In this document: positions 28,879 through 39,474 of the stretch, in pieces
How positions within the stretch are numbered: the stretch's first letter is position 1
How the letters are laid out: every line of letters starts with the position of its first letter
Assembly (NCBI RefSeq): GCF_016937615.1
Contig: NZ_JAFHKI010000013.1
Location: 54,889-118,888, forward strand
Source: Pseudomonas lactucae
Lineage (GTDB): Bacteria; Pseudomonadota; Gammaproteobacteria; Pseudomonadales; Pseudomonadaceae
Length of the DNA stretch: 64,000 nucleotides
Direction: 5' to 3'
The notes under the pieces: model-generated
What the model was told of the DNA's origin: nothing
Databases searched by the model: none
What the model saw: the letters and a program-made list of their open reading frames with translations, nothing else
Made by a program: the position numbers and the translations under genes

Positions 28879-29810
28879 ACGACAGCACCAAACACTGGGC
28901 CGATCGCGAAGAACGCGGCAGCTACGTGCTGATGAAGCTCACCGCAGTGGCCGCCAAGGTCCTCGGCCGCCGGCTGCTGAGCCCGGTGCTGTACGGGATC
29001 GTGCTGTACTTTTTCCTGTTCGGCCGTGCCGCGCGCCAGAGCGCCTGGGACTACCAGCGGCGGCTGGCCGAGTGGAGCGGGCGCGACGAGCTGCGCCCGA
29101 ACCAGCGCAAAGTCTTCGGCCAGTTCATGGCCTTCGCCGACGCCCTGCTCGACAAGCTCGACGTATGGAACGGCAAGCTGCGCATCGAGCAGATCGAAAT
29201 CAACGACCCGGCCAAATTGCGCGGGCAACTGCGTGGCGGACGCGGGCAGATGCTGGTCGGCGCACACCTGGGCAATCTCGAAGTGTGTCGTGCGCTGGCG
29301 GAGATCGGCGAACAAGTGACCATGAATGTGCTGGTGCACACCAAGCATGCCGAACGGTTCAACCGCTTGCTCGGCGAAGCCGGCGCGACCCATTTGCGCC
29401 TGATCCAGGTCAGCGAGCTGGACCCGGCCACCATGCTGCTGCTCAGCCAGCGCCTGGACGACGGCGAGTGGCTGGCAATTGCCGGTGACCGCGTGCCGCT
29501 GCATGGCGGTCGCACGGTGCGCGTGGATTTCCTCGGGCATGCTGCGGCGTTCCCCCAAGGGCCGTGGCTGCTCGCCGGCCTGCTCAAATGCCCGGTGAAC
29601 CTGCTGATGTGCCTCAAGCGGCAGGGCCGTTATCACCTGACCATCGAGCCGTTTGCCGAATCGATCGAATGGAAGCGCAGCACCCGCGAACAGGTCATCG
29701 CTCAGTGGACCGCGCGCTACGCCGCTCGCCTGGGCCAGTTCTGCCTGCAAGCACCTCAACAATGGTTCAACTTTTACCCTTTCTGGAAGACCGATGACGA
29801 CGCATCTTGA
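28875..29810 (+). CDS. LpxL/HtrB-like lysophospholipid or glycolipid acyltransferase
   Basis: A 311-residue inner-membrane acyltransferase related to late lipid A acyltransferases. It has a hydrophobic anchor (LYGIVLYFFLFG), the catalytic HX4E motif in GAHLGNLEVCRAL, the GDRVPLHGGR segment, and a typical end YPFWK. It probably acylates the lipid part of the aryl polyene conjugate. It is coupled to the glycosyltransferase by ATGA and overlaps the next gene by 17 bp. Confidence 0.83.
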   Translation: MNDSTKHWADREERGSYVLMKLTAVAAKVLGRRLLSPVLYGIVLYFFLFGRAARQSAWDYQRRLAEWSGRDELRPNQRKVFGQFMAFADALLDKLDVWNGKLRIEQIEINDPAKLRGQLRGGRGQMLVGAHLGNLEVCRALAEIGEQVTMNVLVHTKHAERFNRLLGEAGATHLRLIQVSELDPATMLLLSQRLDDGEWLAIAGDRVPLHGGRTVRVDFLGHAAAFPQGPWLLAGLLKCPVNLLMCLKRQGRYHLTIEPFAESIEWKRSTREQVIAQWTARYAARLGQFCLQAPQQWFNFYPFWKTDDDAS

Positions 29811-31335
29811 GCCGGTAATCTTTGGCGAACGCCCTCTGCGCATAGAAGACGTGCTGGCCCTGGCCAACCGTCAGGCGCCCACGCAGTTGCAGGGCGATGC
29901 CGCGTATCGCCAGCGCATTGCCAAGGGCGCGCAGTTCCTCGACTCGCTGCTGGACAAGGAAGGCGTGATCTACGGCGTGACCACCGGCTACGGCGACTCG
30001 TGCGTGGTGGCGGTGCCGTTGCAGCACGTCGAAGCGTTGCCGCGTCACCTGTACACCTTCCACGGCTGCGGGTTGGGCAAGCTGCTCGATGCCCAAGCCA
30101 CCCGCGCCGTGCTCGCCGCGCGGTTGCAGTCGCTGTGCCACGGCGTGTCCGGGGTGCGCGTGGAACTGCTGGAGCGTCTGCATGCCTTCCTGGAGCAGGA
30201 CGTACTGCCGCTGATCCCGGAAGAGGGCTCGGTGGGCGCCAGCGGTGATTTGACGCCGCTGTCCTACGTGGCCGCGACCCTGTCCGGCGAGCGCGAAGTG
30301 ATGTTCCGTGGCGAGCGCCGCCAGGCTGCGGATGTGCACCGCGAACTCGGCTGGACGCCGCTGGTATTGCGCCCCAAGGAAGCCCTCGCGCTGATGAATG
30401 GCACCGCCGTAATGACCGGCCTCGCCTGCCTGGCCTTCGCCCGCGCCGATTACCTGCTGCAACTGGCCACACGCATCACCGCGCTCAACGTGGTGGCGCT
30501 GCAAGGCAACCCGGAACATTTCGACGAACGCCTGTTCGCCGCAAAGCCGCACCCGGGGCAGATGCAAGTCGCCGCGTGGCTGCGCCAGGACCTGGCCATC
30601 GACGCGCCCACCGCGCCGCTGCACCGCTTGCAGGACCGCTACTCGCTGCGCTGCGCGCCCCACGTGCTCGGTGTGCTGGCCGACAGCCTGAACTGGCTGC
30701 GGTCCTTCATTGAGATCGAATTGAACAGCGCCAACGACAACCCGATCATCGACGCTGAAGCAGAGCGCGTGCTGCACGGCGGGCACTTCTACGGTGGGCA
30801 TATCGCCTTTGCCATGGACAGCCTCAAGACCCTGGTGGCGAACGTCGCCGACTTACTGGATCGCCAGCTCGCGCTGCTGGTGGACGTGCGCTACAACCAC
30901 GGCCTGCCGAGCAACCTGTCGGGCGCCCCGGCCGACCGCGCAATGATCAACCATGGCTTTAAGGCCGTGCAGATCGGCACCAGTGCCTGGACTGCCGAAG
31001 CCCTTAAAAACACCATGCCGGCCAGCGTGTTCTCACGCTCCACCGAATGCCATAACCAAGACAAAGTCAGCATGGGCACCATCGCCGCCCGCGATGCGAT
31101 CCGCGTGCTAGAGCTGACCGAGCAGGTCGCTGCCGCCACCTTGCTCGCCGCCAACCAAGGCGTGTGGCTACGCGCCCAGGCCGAGGATGCGCGCCCGTTA
31201 CCGCCCGCACTGGCCGCGATGCACGCAGCACTGGCCAAGGATTTCCCACCGGTGATCGAAGACCGCGCCCTGGAAGGCGAACTGCGCCTGTGCCTGCAAC
31301 GCATCGCCGAACAACACTGGAGGCTGCATGCGTAG
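29794..31335 (+). CDS. HAL/PAL/TAL-family aromatic amino acid ammonia lyase
   Basis: A 513-residue ammonia lyase. The Ala149-Ser150-Gly151 triad in SVGASGDLTPLSYVA cyclises to the MIO electrophile. Other family segments are GVTTGYGDS, ELNSANDNPII and the C-terminal QDKVSMGT. In an APE cluster it most likely makes the aryl starter from tyrosine (or phenylalanine) rather than degrading histidine, and no hut genes are nearby. The ATG at 29794 lies within the preceding gene; the C-terminus overlaps the thioesterase gene by 8 bp. Confidence 0.87.
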   Translation: MTTHLEPVIFGERPLRIEDVLALANRQAPTQLQGDAAYRQRIAKGAQFLDSLLDKEGVIYGVTTGYGDSCVVAVPLQHVEALPRHLYTFHGCGLGKLLDAQATRAVLAARLQSLCHGVSGVRVELLERLHAFLEQDVLPLIPEEGSVGASGDLTPLSYVAATLSGEREVMFRGERRQAADVHRELGWTPLVLRPKEALALMNGTAVMTGLACLAFARADYLLQLATRITALNVVALQGNPEHFDERLFAAKPHPGQMQVAAWLRQDLAIDAPTAPLHRLQDRYSLRCAPHVLGVLADSLNWLRSFIEIELNSANDNPIIDAEAERVLHGGHFYGGHIAFAMDSLKTLVANVADLLDRQLALLVDVRYNHGLPSNLSGAPADRAMINHGFKAVQIGTSAWTAEALKNTMPASVFSRSTECHNQDKVSMGTIAARDAIRVLELTEQVAAATLLAANQGVWLRAQAEDARPLPPALAAMHAALAKDFPPVIEDRALEGELRLCLQRIAEQHWRLHA

Positions 31336-31753
31336 CCAAGGCGTATTGCACAACGACACCGAAATCCTCGTGCCGTTTTTTGATATCGACACCATGAACG
31401 TGGTGTGGCACGGGCATTACGTGAAGTACCTGGAAGTGGCGCGCTGCGCGCTGCTGGACAAGATCGGCCACAACTACACGGCGATGCTCGAAGCCGGCTA
31501 CGCCTGGCCGGTGATCGACATGCAACTGCGCTACGTGCGCGGCGCCACCTTCGGCCAGACGATCAACGTACGCGCCAGTCTGGTGGAGTGGGAGAACCGC
31601 TTGAAGGTCAACTACCTGATTACGGACCTGGCCAGCGGCGAGCGCTTGACCCGCGCCAGCACCGTGCAAGTGGCGGTCGAGATCGCCAGCCGCGAGATGC
31701 AGTTGGCCTCGCCCAAAGTGTTCACCGATGCCGTCGAAAGGGCCTTGTCATGA
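31328..31753 (+). CDS. Hotdog acyl-CoA/ACP thioesterase (4HBT/YbgC-like)
   Basis: A 141-residue single hotdog domain with the 4-hydroxybenzoyl-CoA thioesterase signature FDIDTMNVVWHGHYVKYLEVAR (Asp and the conserved HGHY/YLE helix). In APE biosynthesis it may hydrolyse or edit stalled acyl-ACP chains. It is translationally coupled at both ends (8-bp and 4-bp overlaps). Confidence 0.82.
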   Translation: MRSQGVLHNDTEILVPFFDIDTMNVVWHGHYVKYLEVARCALLDKIGHNYTAMLEAGYAWPVIDMQLRYVRGATFGQTINVRASLVEWENRLKVNYLITDLASGERLTRASTVQVAVEIASREMQLASPKVFTDAVERALS

Positions 31754-32340
31754 AACTGATCACCTTCCTCGGCGCACTGCTGCTGTCACTTCAAGCCCAG
31801 GCCTTCGACCTGCAACAACTGAGCGACCAGCTAGCCAAACCCAGCGTCATCCACGGCAGCTTCACCCAGGAAAAACACTTGCGTGCTCTGCCCCAACCGC
31901 TGGTCAGCAAGGGCACCTTCGTCCTCGCCAAGGACCACGGCCTGCTGTGGCTGCTCAAGACCCCGCTGCAACAGGACTACCGCATCAGCGCCCAGGGTAT
32001 CGCCCGCCGTGACGCCAACGGCTGGCAACTGCTGCCGAACAAGAGCGCCGGGGCCGAGCAGAATCGTTTGTTCCTCGCCGTGCTGCAGGGCGACAGCAGC
32101 GGCTTGCAGCGTGACTTCGAGCTGCAGCTGCAGGGCGAGGCCACGCAGTGGAAGCTCACGCTGACCCCGCGTTCGATGTTGCTCAAACAGGTGTTCAACC
32201 AGATCAATATCGACGGTGGCGCGCTGGTGCACAGCATCGAACTGCTGGAAACCCAGGGCGACAGCACCCTATTGCGCATGCAGGACAGCACCGCCGATCA
32301 ACCGTTAAGTGAAGCGGAGCAACACGACTTTGCCCAGTGA
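31750..32340 (+). CDS. LolA-like outer-membrane lipoprotein carrier protein
   Basis: A 196-residue secreted protein with signal peptide ending LQAQAFDL and the LolA-type half barrel (VIHGSFTQEKHLRALPQPLVSKGTFVLAKDHGLLWLL). In APE clusters a LolA homologue probably ferries the lipid-linked polyene across the periplasm to the outer membrane, partnering the MMPL exporter encoded next. The start at 31750 forms ATGA with the previous stop; the MMPL GTG lies 32 bp inside its 3' end. Confidence 0.82.
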   Translation: MKLITFLGALLLSLQAQAFDLQQLSDQLAKPSVIHGSFTQEKHLRALPQPLVSKGTFVLAKDHGLLWLLKTPLQQDYRISAQGIARRDANGWQLLPNKSAGAEQNRLFLAVLQGDSSGLQRDFELQLQGEATQWKLTLTPRSMLLKQVFNQINIDGGALVHSIELLETQGDSTLLRMQDSTADQPLSEAEQHDFAQ

Positions 32341-34641
32341 GCGCCTGTTGCCGCGCCTGTTCCTGATCCTGCTGGTGGCCGTGCTGGCCCTGGCCGGCTG
32401 GCAATGGCGCCATGGCGCGCCGCTGTCGGCCAACCTGATGGAACTGGTGCCGGGCAGCACGCCGGATGCCCTGGAGCTGCTGGCCGAACAGCGCATGCAG
32501 GAGCCGCTGAACCGCGAGATGCTCGTACTGGTGGGGCACGCCGACCGCCAGCAAGCGGTGGCCGTGGCGCAGCAACTGGGTGAGCGATGGCAGGCCAGTG
32601 GCGTGTTTGAAAAGGTGCAGTGGAACCTGCAAGCCGACCTGCCGGCACTGCGCGAACAATTGCTGCGCGGCCGCCTGGCAATGCTTTCGGCCAAGGACCG
32701 CGAGCAACTGATCGAACAGCCCGACGCGTTTATCCAGCAACGCGTGCAGTCATTGTTCGACCCCTTCACCGGCTTCAGCCTGGTGCCGAGCCAGGAGGAC
32801 TGGCTGGGCCTGACCGGGCGCATCCAGAACAGCCAGCCGCAACGCGGCGCGGTGCAGTTGGATATCGGCAGCGGTGCATTGATCGCCGATGCCGACGGCA
32901 AAAGCTGGGTGCTGTTGCGCGCGCGCACCACCGGCAATGCCTTCGATATGAAACTGCCGCTGCAGGTGGCGGATTTGCTCCAGGCCAGTCGCGAACAAGC
33001 CGGCCAGCAAGGCGCACAGCTGCTGGCGGCCAGCGGTTTGCTCTACGCGGCCAACGGTCAGCGGCAGGCGACCCGGGAAATGACCTGGGTCGGCGGCGGC
33101 GCGACCGTGGGCATCCTGGTATTGCTGCTGCTGGCGTTCCGTCGCTGGCGGGTGTTGCTGGCCTTCGTGCCGGTGCTGGTGGGCATGCTGTTTGGCGCGG
33201 TGGCCTGCGTGGCGCTGTTCGGCCATATGCATGTGATGACCCTGGTGCTGGGCTCCAGCCTGATCGGCGTGGCGGTGGATTACCCGCTGCACTACCTGTC
33301 GAAAAGCTGGAGCCTCAAGCCGTGGCGCAGTTGGCCGGCGTTGCGCCTGACCCTGCCAGGGCTGAGCCTGAGCCTGGCCACCAGTTGCATCGGTTACCTG
33401 GCGCTGGCCTGGACGCCGTTCCCGGCGCTGACACAAATCGCCGTGTTCTCCGCCGCAGGCCTGGTCGGTGCCTACCTGTGCGCCGTGTGCCTGTTGCCGG
33501 CGCTGCTCAAGGGTGTCGAACTGCGCCCGGCACAATGGCCGTTGCGTATCGCCGAATGCCTGTGGTTGCTGCGTGAGGCCTTACTCAAGCGCGTCCCCAG
33601 CCCGGTGTTGCTGGCGCTGGTGCTGCTGTTCTGCGCCGGTGGCCTGTGGCAGTTGAACAGCAAAAACGATATCCGCCAGTGGATCGGCGCACCGCCGCAA
33701 TTGCTGCAAGAGGCCCAGGCCGTGGCGCGCATTACCGGGTTCCAGCCCACCAGCCAGTTCTTCCTGGTGCGCGCCGAGAACAGCAACAGTTGCTGGAGCG
33801 CCAACGTGCCTTGGGCCAGCGCCTGGATCAATTGGTGAACATGGATAAGCTCCAGGGTTACCTGGCGCTCACTCAACTGGTCAACCTGCCGGCCGAGCAG
33901 CAGCAGCTGCGCGATGCCCTGAACGCCCTCGCGCCGCATTGGCAACCGCTGCTGGACCTCGGCGTACCGGCCAGCGCCCTGCAAGCCGAAGTCGCGCAGC
34001 TGCAAGCGTTGCCCACCGAAGACATCGACGCCGCGCTGGCAGGCCCGTTGGCCGAACCCTGGCGCACGCTGTGGCTCGGCCCGATGGACGGTGGCGTGGC
34101 GGCAATGGTCAGCCTGCAAGGCTTGAACAACCCGGCGCTGCTGCGCGTGCAGGCGGTGGACTTGCCCGGCGTGCAGTTGGTCGATCGCCTCGGTGATTTG
34201 AACCGCGTCTTCGCCGCCACGCAGATCAGCGCCGCCGAATTGAAACTGATGTCGTGCGGACTGATCGTGCTGCTGTTGATTCTGCCGTTCGGCTTCAGCG
34301 GCGCCTTGCGCATCGTTGCCCTGCCCTTGCTGGCCGCGCTGTGCAGCCTGGCGAGCCTGGGTTGGCTGGGCCAGCCGCTGACGTTGTTCAGCCTGTTCGG
34401 TTTACTGCTGGTCACGGCGATCAGCGTCGACTACGCGATCCTGATGCGTGAACAGATTGGCGGCGCTGCTGTCAGCCTGTTGGGGACGCTGCTGGCGGCG
34501 CTGACGACCTGGTTGTCGTTCGGCCTGCTGGCGGTGTCCAGTACCCCGGCGGTGAGTAACTTCGGTTTATCGGTGAGCCTGGGCCTGGCGTTCAGCTTTA
34601 TGCTGGCGCCCTGGGCCGGTCATCGCAAACACGCCTTATGA
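32309..34641 (+). pseudogene. MMPL/RND-type exporter of the APE cluster, frameshifted
   Basis: An RND-superfamily (MMPL) inner-membrane exporter with two halves, each one long periplasmic loop followed by a bundle of membrane helices (LVLGSSLIGVAVDYPLHYLSK in the first, LLLVTAISVDYAILMREQIGG in the second). It probably extracts the aryl polyene lipid for LolA. The start is taken as GTG at 32309. The frame breaks at about 33774-33777; inserting one G gives a continuous 777-residue protein through EQQQLLERQRALGQRL. As written the first frame stops at 33838. Both halves are otherwise intact, so a sequencing deletion is likely. Confidence 0.8.
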
Positions 34642-34674
34642 ATCTGATTATCGCCCATGCGGCAAGGAGCCCTC

Positions 34675-35921
34675 GTGCCCATAGTTGAAATGGAACGCCG
34701 CCAGGTCGTGGTGATCGGTGCCGGTCCGTCCGGCGCCATCGCCGCCGCGCTGCTCAAGCGTAAAGGGCATGATGTATTGATCATCGAGCGCCAGCATTTC
34801 CCGCGTTTCTCGATCGGCGAAAGCCTGCTGTCGCACTGCATCGACTTTATCGAAGAAGCGGGCATGCTCGACGCTGTGCAGGCGGCCGGCTTCCAGGTAA
34901 AAACCGGCGCGGCGTTCGCCTGGGGCGAGCGTTACAACGCCTTTGATTTCAGCGACACGTTCAGCAACGGCAAGCCGACGACCTTCCAGGTGCAGCGCGG
35001 CGAGTTCGACAAGTTGCTGGCCGACCAGGCCGCGCTGCAAGGCGTGGAGATTCGCTACGGCGAAACCATCGTCGGCGTGGACCTCAAAGGCGAAACCCGC
35101 TACCTGCACGTGCGCCGTGAGAACGGCAGCGAGTACCACCTCAAGGCCAAGTTCGTGCTCGACGCCAGCGGTTACGGCCGCGTGCTGCCGCGTCTGTTGG
35201 ACCTGGAAGCGCCGTCGAACTTCCCGGTACGCCAGGCGGTGTTCACCCACATTGAAGACCGCATCGAACACCCGGGCTTCGATCGCAGCAAGATTCTTGT
35301 CACCACGCATCCGACGAAGCGCGATATCTGGTTCTGGACCATCCCGTTCAGCAACGGCCGCTGCTCGGTAGGCGTGGTCGCGGCCAAGGAGCATTTCGAC
35401 GGCCGTGACACCGACCTCGACGCCTGCCTGCGCGGTTTTATCGACGAAACCCCGAGCCTGGCGGGCGTGCTGCAACATGCCGTGTGGGACACCCCGGCGC
35501 GCACCATCGGCGGCTACTCGGCCAACGTCAAAACCCTGCATGGCCCAGGCTTCGCGCTGCTGGGCAACGCGGCGGAATTCCTCGACCCGGTGTTCTCGTC
35601 CGGCGTGACCATCGCTATGCGTTCGGCGAGCATGGCCGCGGGCCTGCTGGACCGTCAGCTCAAAGGCGAAACCGTGGACTGGCAAACCGAGTTTGCCGAA
35701 CCGTTGAAACGCGGCGTCGACACCTTCCGCTGCTACGTCGAAGGCTGGTACGCGGGCACCTTCCAGGACGTGATTTTCCACATGGGCGCTCGCCCGAGAT
35801 CAAGTCCATGATCAGCTCGATCCTCGCCGGCTACGCCTGGGACGAACGCAACCCGTTCGTCAGCGAGCCCAAGCGGCGGTTGCGGATGTTGTCGCAGATT
35901 TGTGCGAGTGAACCGGTATGA
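34675..35921 (+). pseudogene. FAD-dependent oxidoreductase of the APE cluster, frameshifted near the 3' end
   Basis: A flavoprotein of the geranylgeranyl reductase/halogenase-like group. The dinucleotide fold is VVVIGAGPSGAIAAALLKRKG, followed by FSIGESLLSHCIDF and the GNAAEFLDPVFSSGV flavin motif. It lacks an obvious halogenase WxWxIP motif, so it is more likely a hydroxylase or reductase acting on the aryl head or polyene. GTG at 34675 has AAGGAG five bases upstream. The CCC run at 35793-35795 has probably lost one C: restoring it gives GARPEIKSMISSILAGY and 415 residues ending at 35921; as written it stops at 35811. The natural stop overlaps the methyltransferase ATG. Confidence 0.78.
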
Positions 35922-36652
35922 CGTCCCGGTACCTGAGTAAAAACTACGTCGAAGAAACCCGATTCGGCTTCTGGTTCCTGCGCAGCCACACCTGGCAGCA
36001 TCATGTGTTGCGCGTGGCGATCAACGACCTGCGCAGCCTGTTCAGCGAGCCGCTGCCAGACGCGCCGGTGCTGCTGGACGCCGGATGCGGCCAGGGCAAG
36101 TCCTTCAAGCTGCTGCAGCAGGTGTTCGCGCCTGGGCGCCTGATCGGCGTGGACGCCGACCCGCACAGCCTGGAAATGAGCCGGGAGGAAGCGACCCGCC
36201 AACACCTGGCCGTCGAGCTGATCGGCAGCGATTGCGCCACTCTCGACCTGCCCGATGCCAGCGTCGACATTGTGTTCTGTCACCAGACCTTCCACCACCT
36301 GGTCGAGCAGCACCACGCATTGCAGGCGTTCTACCGGGTGCTCAAGCCCGGCGGCTACTTGCTGTTTGCCGAGTCCACCGAAGCCTATATCGACACCTGG
36401 GTGATTCGCTGGCTGTTCCGTCACCCCATGCATGTGCAAAAAAGCGCCGAAGCGTACCTGCAGATGCTCCGCGAGCAGGGCTTTGAGTTCGCCGCGCAGA
36501 ACGTCTCGTACCCGTATCTGTGGTGGAGCCGCGCCACCGATTTCGGCCTGCTTGAGCGCTGGGGCCTGCGTCAGCCAAAACCGGTGGGCCAGCGTGAGGA
36601 AACCCTGGTCAACTGCGTGGCGCGCAAGCCCCTGCGGAGCGCCGCACCATGA
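35918..36652 (+). CDS. Class I SAM-dependent methyltransferase of the APE cluster
   Basis: A 244-residue Rossmann methyltransferase with motif I LLDAGCGQGKSF, an acidic residue ending strand two (VDAD) and the post-motif LKPGGYLLFAES. It probably methylates the aryl head group, a common APE modification, but the target cannot be read from the sequence. It is coupled at both ends by 4-bp overlaps. Confidence 0.83.
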   Translation: MTSRYLSKNYVEETRFGFWFLRSHTWQHHVLRVAINDLRSLFSEPLPDAPVLLDAGCGQGKSFKLLQQVFAPGRLIGVDADPHSLEMSREEATRQHLAVELIGSDCATLDLPDASVDIVFCHQTFHHLVEQHHALQAFYRVLKPGGYLLFAESTEAYIDTWVIRWLFRHPMHVQKSAEAYLQMLREQGFEFAAQNVSYPYLWWSRATDFGLLERWGLRQPKPVGQREETLVNCVARKPLRSAAP

Positions 36653-37131
36653 CTCGCGGGTTACTGCTCGGTTGCCTGTTGCTGCTGAGCGCCTGCGCCA
36701 GCCAGCCGCCGCTGCCGCAAAGAACACCGGCCCTGGCCTTGCCGATGCAATTGCATGTGCAGCGCCTGGCGGACGGCCAGAGCCAGGACTGGCTGCTGGT
36801 GATCCAGCGCGAAGATGGCGCGGTCCGCTGGTCGATGATGGACCCGTTGGGCATCCCCCAGGCCCGGCAAAAGCTGGTCGATGGCCAGTGGCAAGCCGAC
36901 GGTTTGCTGCCGCCCAACCCCCAGGCACGCGAGCTGTTCGCCGCGCTGCTGTTTGCCCTGACCTCGGCGGATGAGGTCCGCGCGCTTTACCCCAGCGCCC
37001 AGGCGATGGACCTGACGCGTACGTTGCCGGGCCATTGGCAGATCGTTTACCAATCCTCGGAAGTGTTCAGCGTGAACATGACCGGGCAGCCCTTGCGTTA
37101 TCGCATCACACCGCTTGGGGCTAGCCGATGA
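36649..37131 (+). CDS. DUF3261 lipoprotein of the APE cluster
   Basis: A 160-residue lipoprotein with a signal peptide and lipobox LLSAC (acylated Cys16), belonging by pattern to the DUF3261 family found in APE clusters. It carries the mid-segment DWLLVIQREDGAVRWSMMDPLG, reminiscent of LolB-like folds. With the LolA-like protein it could form a dedicated route to the outer membrane; that is inference. ATGA overlaps bind it to both neighbours. Confidence 0.75.
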   Translation: MTRGLLLGCLLLLSACASQPPLPQRTPALALPMQLHVQRLADGQSQDWLLVIQREDGAVRWSMMDPLGIPQARQKLVDGQWQADGLLPPNPQARELFAALLFALTSADEVRALYPSAQAMDLTRTLPGHWQIVYQSSEVFSVNMTGQPLRYRITPLGASR

Positions 37132-38291
37132 CCGCGTACCTCAATGCCCTTGGGCTGATCTGCGCACTTGGCCGTGGCCAGGCGGACGTCAGCCGCAGCC
37201 TGTTTGCCGGCGATTGCTCGGGCATGCGCGCCGAAAGCGGCTGGGTGCCGGAGCGCGTGCTGCCGGTGGCCGGCGTGCACGGCAAACTGGCGAGCATCCC
37301 GCCGGAGCTTGGCCAGCAGAGCAGCCGCAATAACCAGTTGCTGCTGGAGGCTGCGCTGCAGATCGAGGGCCAGATTCGCCAGGCCATCCACACCTATGGG
37401 GCCTCGCGGGTCGGCGTCGTATTGGGCACCAGCACCTCGGGCATCGACGAAGCCAGTCGCGGCATCGCCCAGTACCTGCGGGAACAGCGGTTCCCTGGCG
37501 GCTACGATTACCAGCAACAGGAACTCAGCGCCCCGGCGAACTTCCTCGCCGATTGGCTGCAACTGAGCGGTCCGGCCTATGTGATCTCCACTGCCTGCAC
37601 CTCCAGCGCCCGTGCCTTGATGAGCGCCCAGCGCCTGCTCGACCTGGGCGTGTGCGACGCGGTGATCTGCGGCGGGGTCGACAGCCTGTGCAAGCTCACG
37701 CTGAACGGGTTTATCGCACTGGATGCGGTCTCTAACACGCGCTGCAATCCATTTTCGGCGAACCGCGATGGCATCAATATCGGCGAAGCGGCGGTCCTGT
37801 TTCTGATGAGCCGCGAGCGGCGTCCGTGGCCTTGCTGGGCGGCGGCGCCAGCTGTGACGCTCACCATATTTCCGCGCCCGAGCCCACCGGCAAGGGCGCG
37901 TTGCAGGCGATGCGCAAGGCCTTGGCCTGCGCGAACCGGGTGCCTGGGCAGATCGGCTACCTGAACCTGCACGGCACCGCCACCCAGCACAACGACGCCA
38001 TGGAAAGCCTGGCCGTCGCCAGCCTGTTCCCCGACGGCGTGGCCTGCTCATCGACCAAACCCATGAGCGGCCATACCCTGGGCGCAGCCGGTGCGTTGGA
38101 GGCGGCGTTCTGCTGGCTGAGCCTGGCCCACGGCCGGTGCGCCCCACGTGTGGGACGGCCAGCCCGACCCTGCGCTGCCCGCCTTGCACTGGGCGCGCCT
38201 GGGCGACACCCTGGAAAAACCCTGCCTGATGAGCAACTCGTTTGCCTTCGGCGGCAATAATGTCAGCCTGATTATCGGAGAGGCCCCATGA
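37128..38291 (+). pseudogene. Beta-ketoacyl-ACP synthase of the APE cluster, two frameshifts
   Basis: A ketosynthase with catalytic Cys157 in VISTACTSSARALMSAQ; the two histidines follow in LNLHGTATQHND and STKPMSGHTLGAAGA, and the C-terminus is MSNSFAFGGNNVSLIIG. The frame changes at about 37816-37820 (one missing G restores SREAASVALLGGGASCDAHH) and returns to the original frame at about 38133-38136 (one extra C; GGAPHVWDGQPDP otherwise). The corrected product is 387 residues. All catalytic residues are present in the corrected reading, so sequencing errors are favoured over decay. It is coupled to both neighbours by 4-bp overlaps. Confidence 0.78.
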
Positions 38292-38749
38292 TCGATTGGC
38301 CACTCGCCGAACTGCTGCCCCATGCGGGCGACATGATCCTGATCGACCAGGTGCTGTCGTTCGATGAAGAGCAGATCCGCACCCGCACCACCGTCAAGCC
38401 CGGCGGCCTGTTCAACGCCGCCGACGGCAGCCTGCCGGCCTGGGTCGGCATCGAGTTGATGGCGCAAAGTGTCGCCGCCTACGCCGGTTGCCATGCGCGC
38501 CGCAAAGGCGAAGCCGTGGCACTGGGCTTCCTGCTGGGCACCCGCAAATTCGAGTGCAACGTGGCGCACTTTCCCGCCGGCGCCGAGCTGACCATCCACG
38601 GCCTGCGCTCCCTGGAAGACGACAACGGCATGGGTGTGTTCGAATGCCACCTCACCGGCAGCGGTATCCAGGCCAGTGCGCGCTTGAACGTATTTCGACC
38701 GCCCCAGGCGGCCAACTATTTAGCTGAATCGAAGGACCAAACGTCATGA
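38288..38749 (+). CDS. Hotdog 3-hydroxyacyl-ACP dehydratase of the APE cluster
   Basis: A 153-residue FabA/FabZ-like hotdog protein: LLPHAGDMILIDQV holds the catalytic histidine and PAWVGIELMAQSVAAYAG the long central helix. It would dehydrate the 3-hydroxyacyl-ACP in each polyene cycle. A second dehydratase-like domain is fused to the AMP ligase at 26442-28111, so the cluster has two, as in characterised APE systems. Coupled to both neighbours. Confidence 0.84.
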   Translation: MIDWPLAELLPHAGDMILIDQVLSFDEEQIRTRTTVKPGGLFNAADGSLPAWVGIELMAQSVAAYAGCHARRKGEAVALGFLLGTRKFECNVAHFPAGAELTIHGLRSLEDDNGMGVFECHLTGSGIQASARLNVFRPPQAANYLAESKDQTS

Positions 38750-39474
38750 CTGAATCCGTACTGGTCACCGGCTCCAGCCGTGGCATCGGCCGCGCCATCG
38801 CACTGCGCCTGGCCCAGGCCGGGCATGACATCGCGCTGCACTGCCGCAGTGGGCGCGCCGAAGCCGACGCAGTACAGGTCGAAATCCAGGCCCTGGGACG
38901 CCAGGCGCGGGTGCTGCAATTCGACGTGGCGGATCGCGCCCTTTGCAAAGAAATCCTTGAGGCTGATGTAGAGCAACATGGCGCCTACTACGGCGTGGTG
39001 CTCAACGCCGGCCTGACCCGCGACGGCGCGTTCCCGGCCTTGTCGGACGACGATTGGGACGTGGTGATGCGCACCAACCTGGACGGTTTCTACAACGTAC
39101 TGCACCCGGTGATGATGCCGATGATCCGGCGTCGTGCCGCCGGGCGTATCGTGTGCATCACGTCGGTTTCCGGGCTGATCGGCAACCGTGGTCAGGTCAA
39201 CTACAGCGCCTCAAAAGCCGGCCTGATCGGCGCCGCCAAGGCCCTGGCCATCGAACTGGGCAAGCGCAAGATCACCGTCAACTGTGTGGCACCGGGGTTG
39301 ATCGATACCGCCATGCTGGATGAAAACGTACCGGTGGAAGAACTGATGAAGATGATCCCGGCGCAGCGCATGGGCACCCCGGAGGAGGTCGCCGGTGCGG
39401 TGAATTTCTTGATGTCGGCCGAAGCCGGCTATATCACTCGCCAGGTGTTGGCGGTGAATGGGGGCTTGTGCTGA
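38746..39474 (+). CDS. 3-oxoacyl-ACP reductase, FabG-like, of the APE cluster
   Basis: A 242-residue short-chain dehydrogenase. The NADPH-binding motif is TGSSRGIGRAIAL, the catalytic Ser is in ITSVSGLIGNRGQ, and Tyr/Lys are in YSASKAG. It reduces the beta-keto group after each condensation. The final TGA overlaps the ATG of the next ketosynthase by one base. Confidence 0.88.
   Translation: MTESVLVTGSSRGIGRAIALRLAQAGHDIALHCRSGRAEADAVQVEIQALGRQARVLQFDVADRALCKEILEADVEQHGAYYGVVLNAGLTRDGAFPALSDDDWDVVMRTNLDGFYNVLHPVMMPMIRRRAAGRIVCITSVSGLIGNRGQVNYSASKAGLIGAAKALAIELGKRKITVNCVAPGLIDTAMLDENVPVEELMKMIPAQRMGTPEEVAGAVNFLMSAEAGYITRQVLAVNGGLC

Noticed and set aside
29794..31335. Histidine utilisation (hutH) as the role of the ammonia lyase
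   Set aside because: No hutU, hutI or hut regulator is nearby and the gene is embedded and coupled inside the aryl polyene cluster, so an aromatic starter role is more likely.
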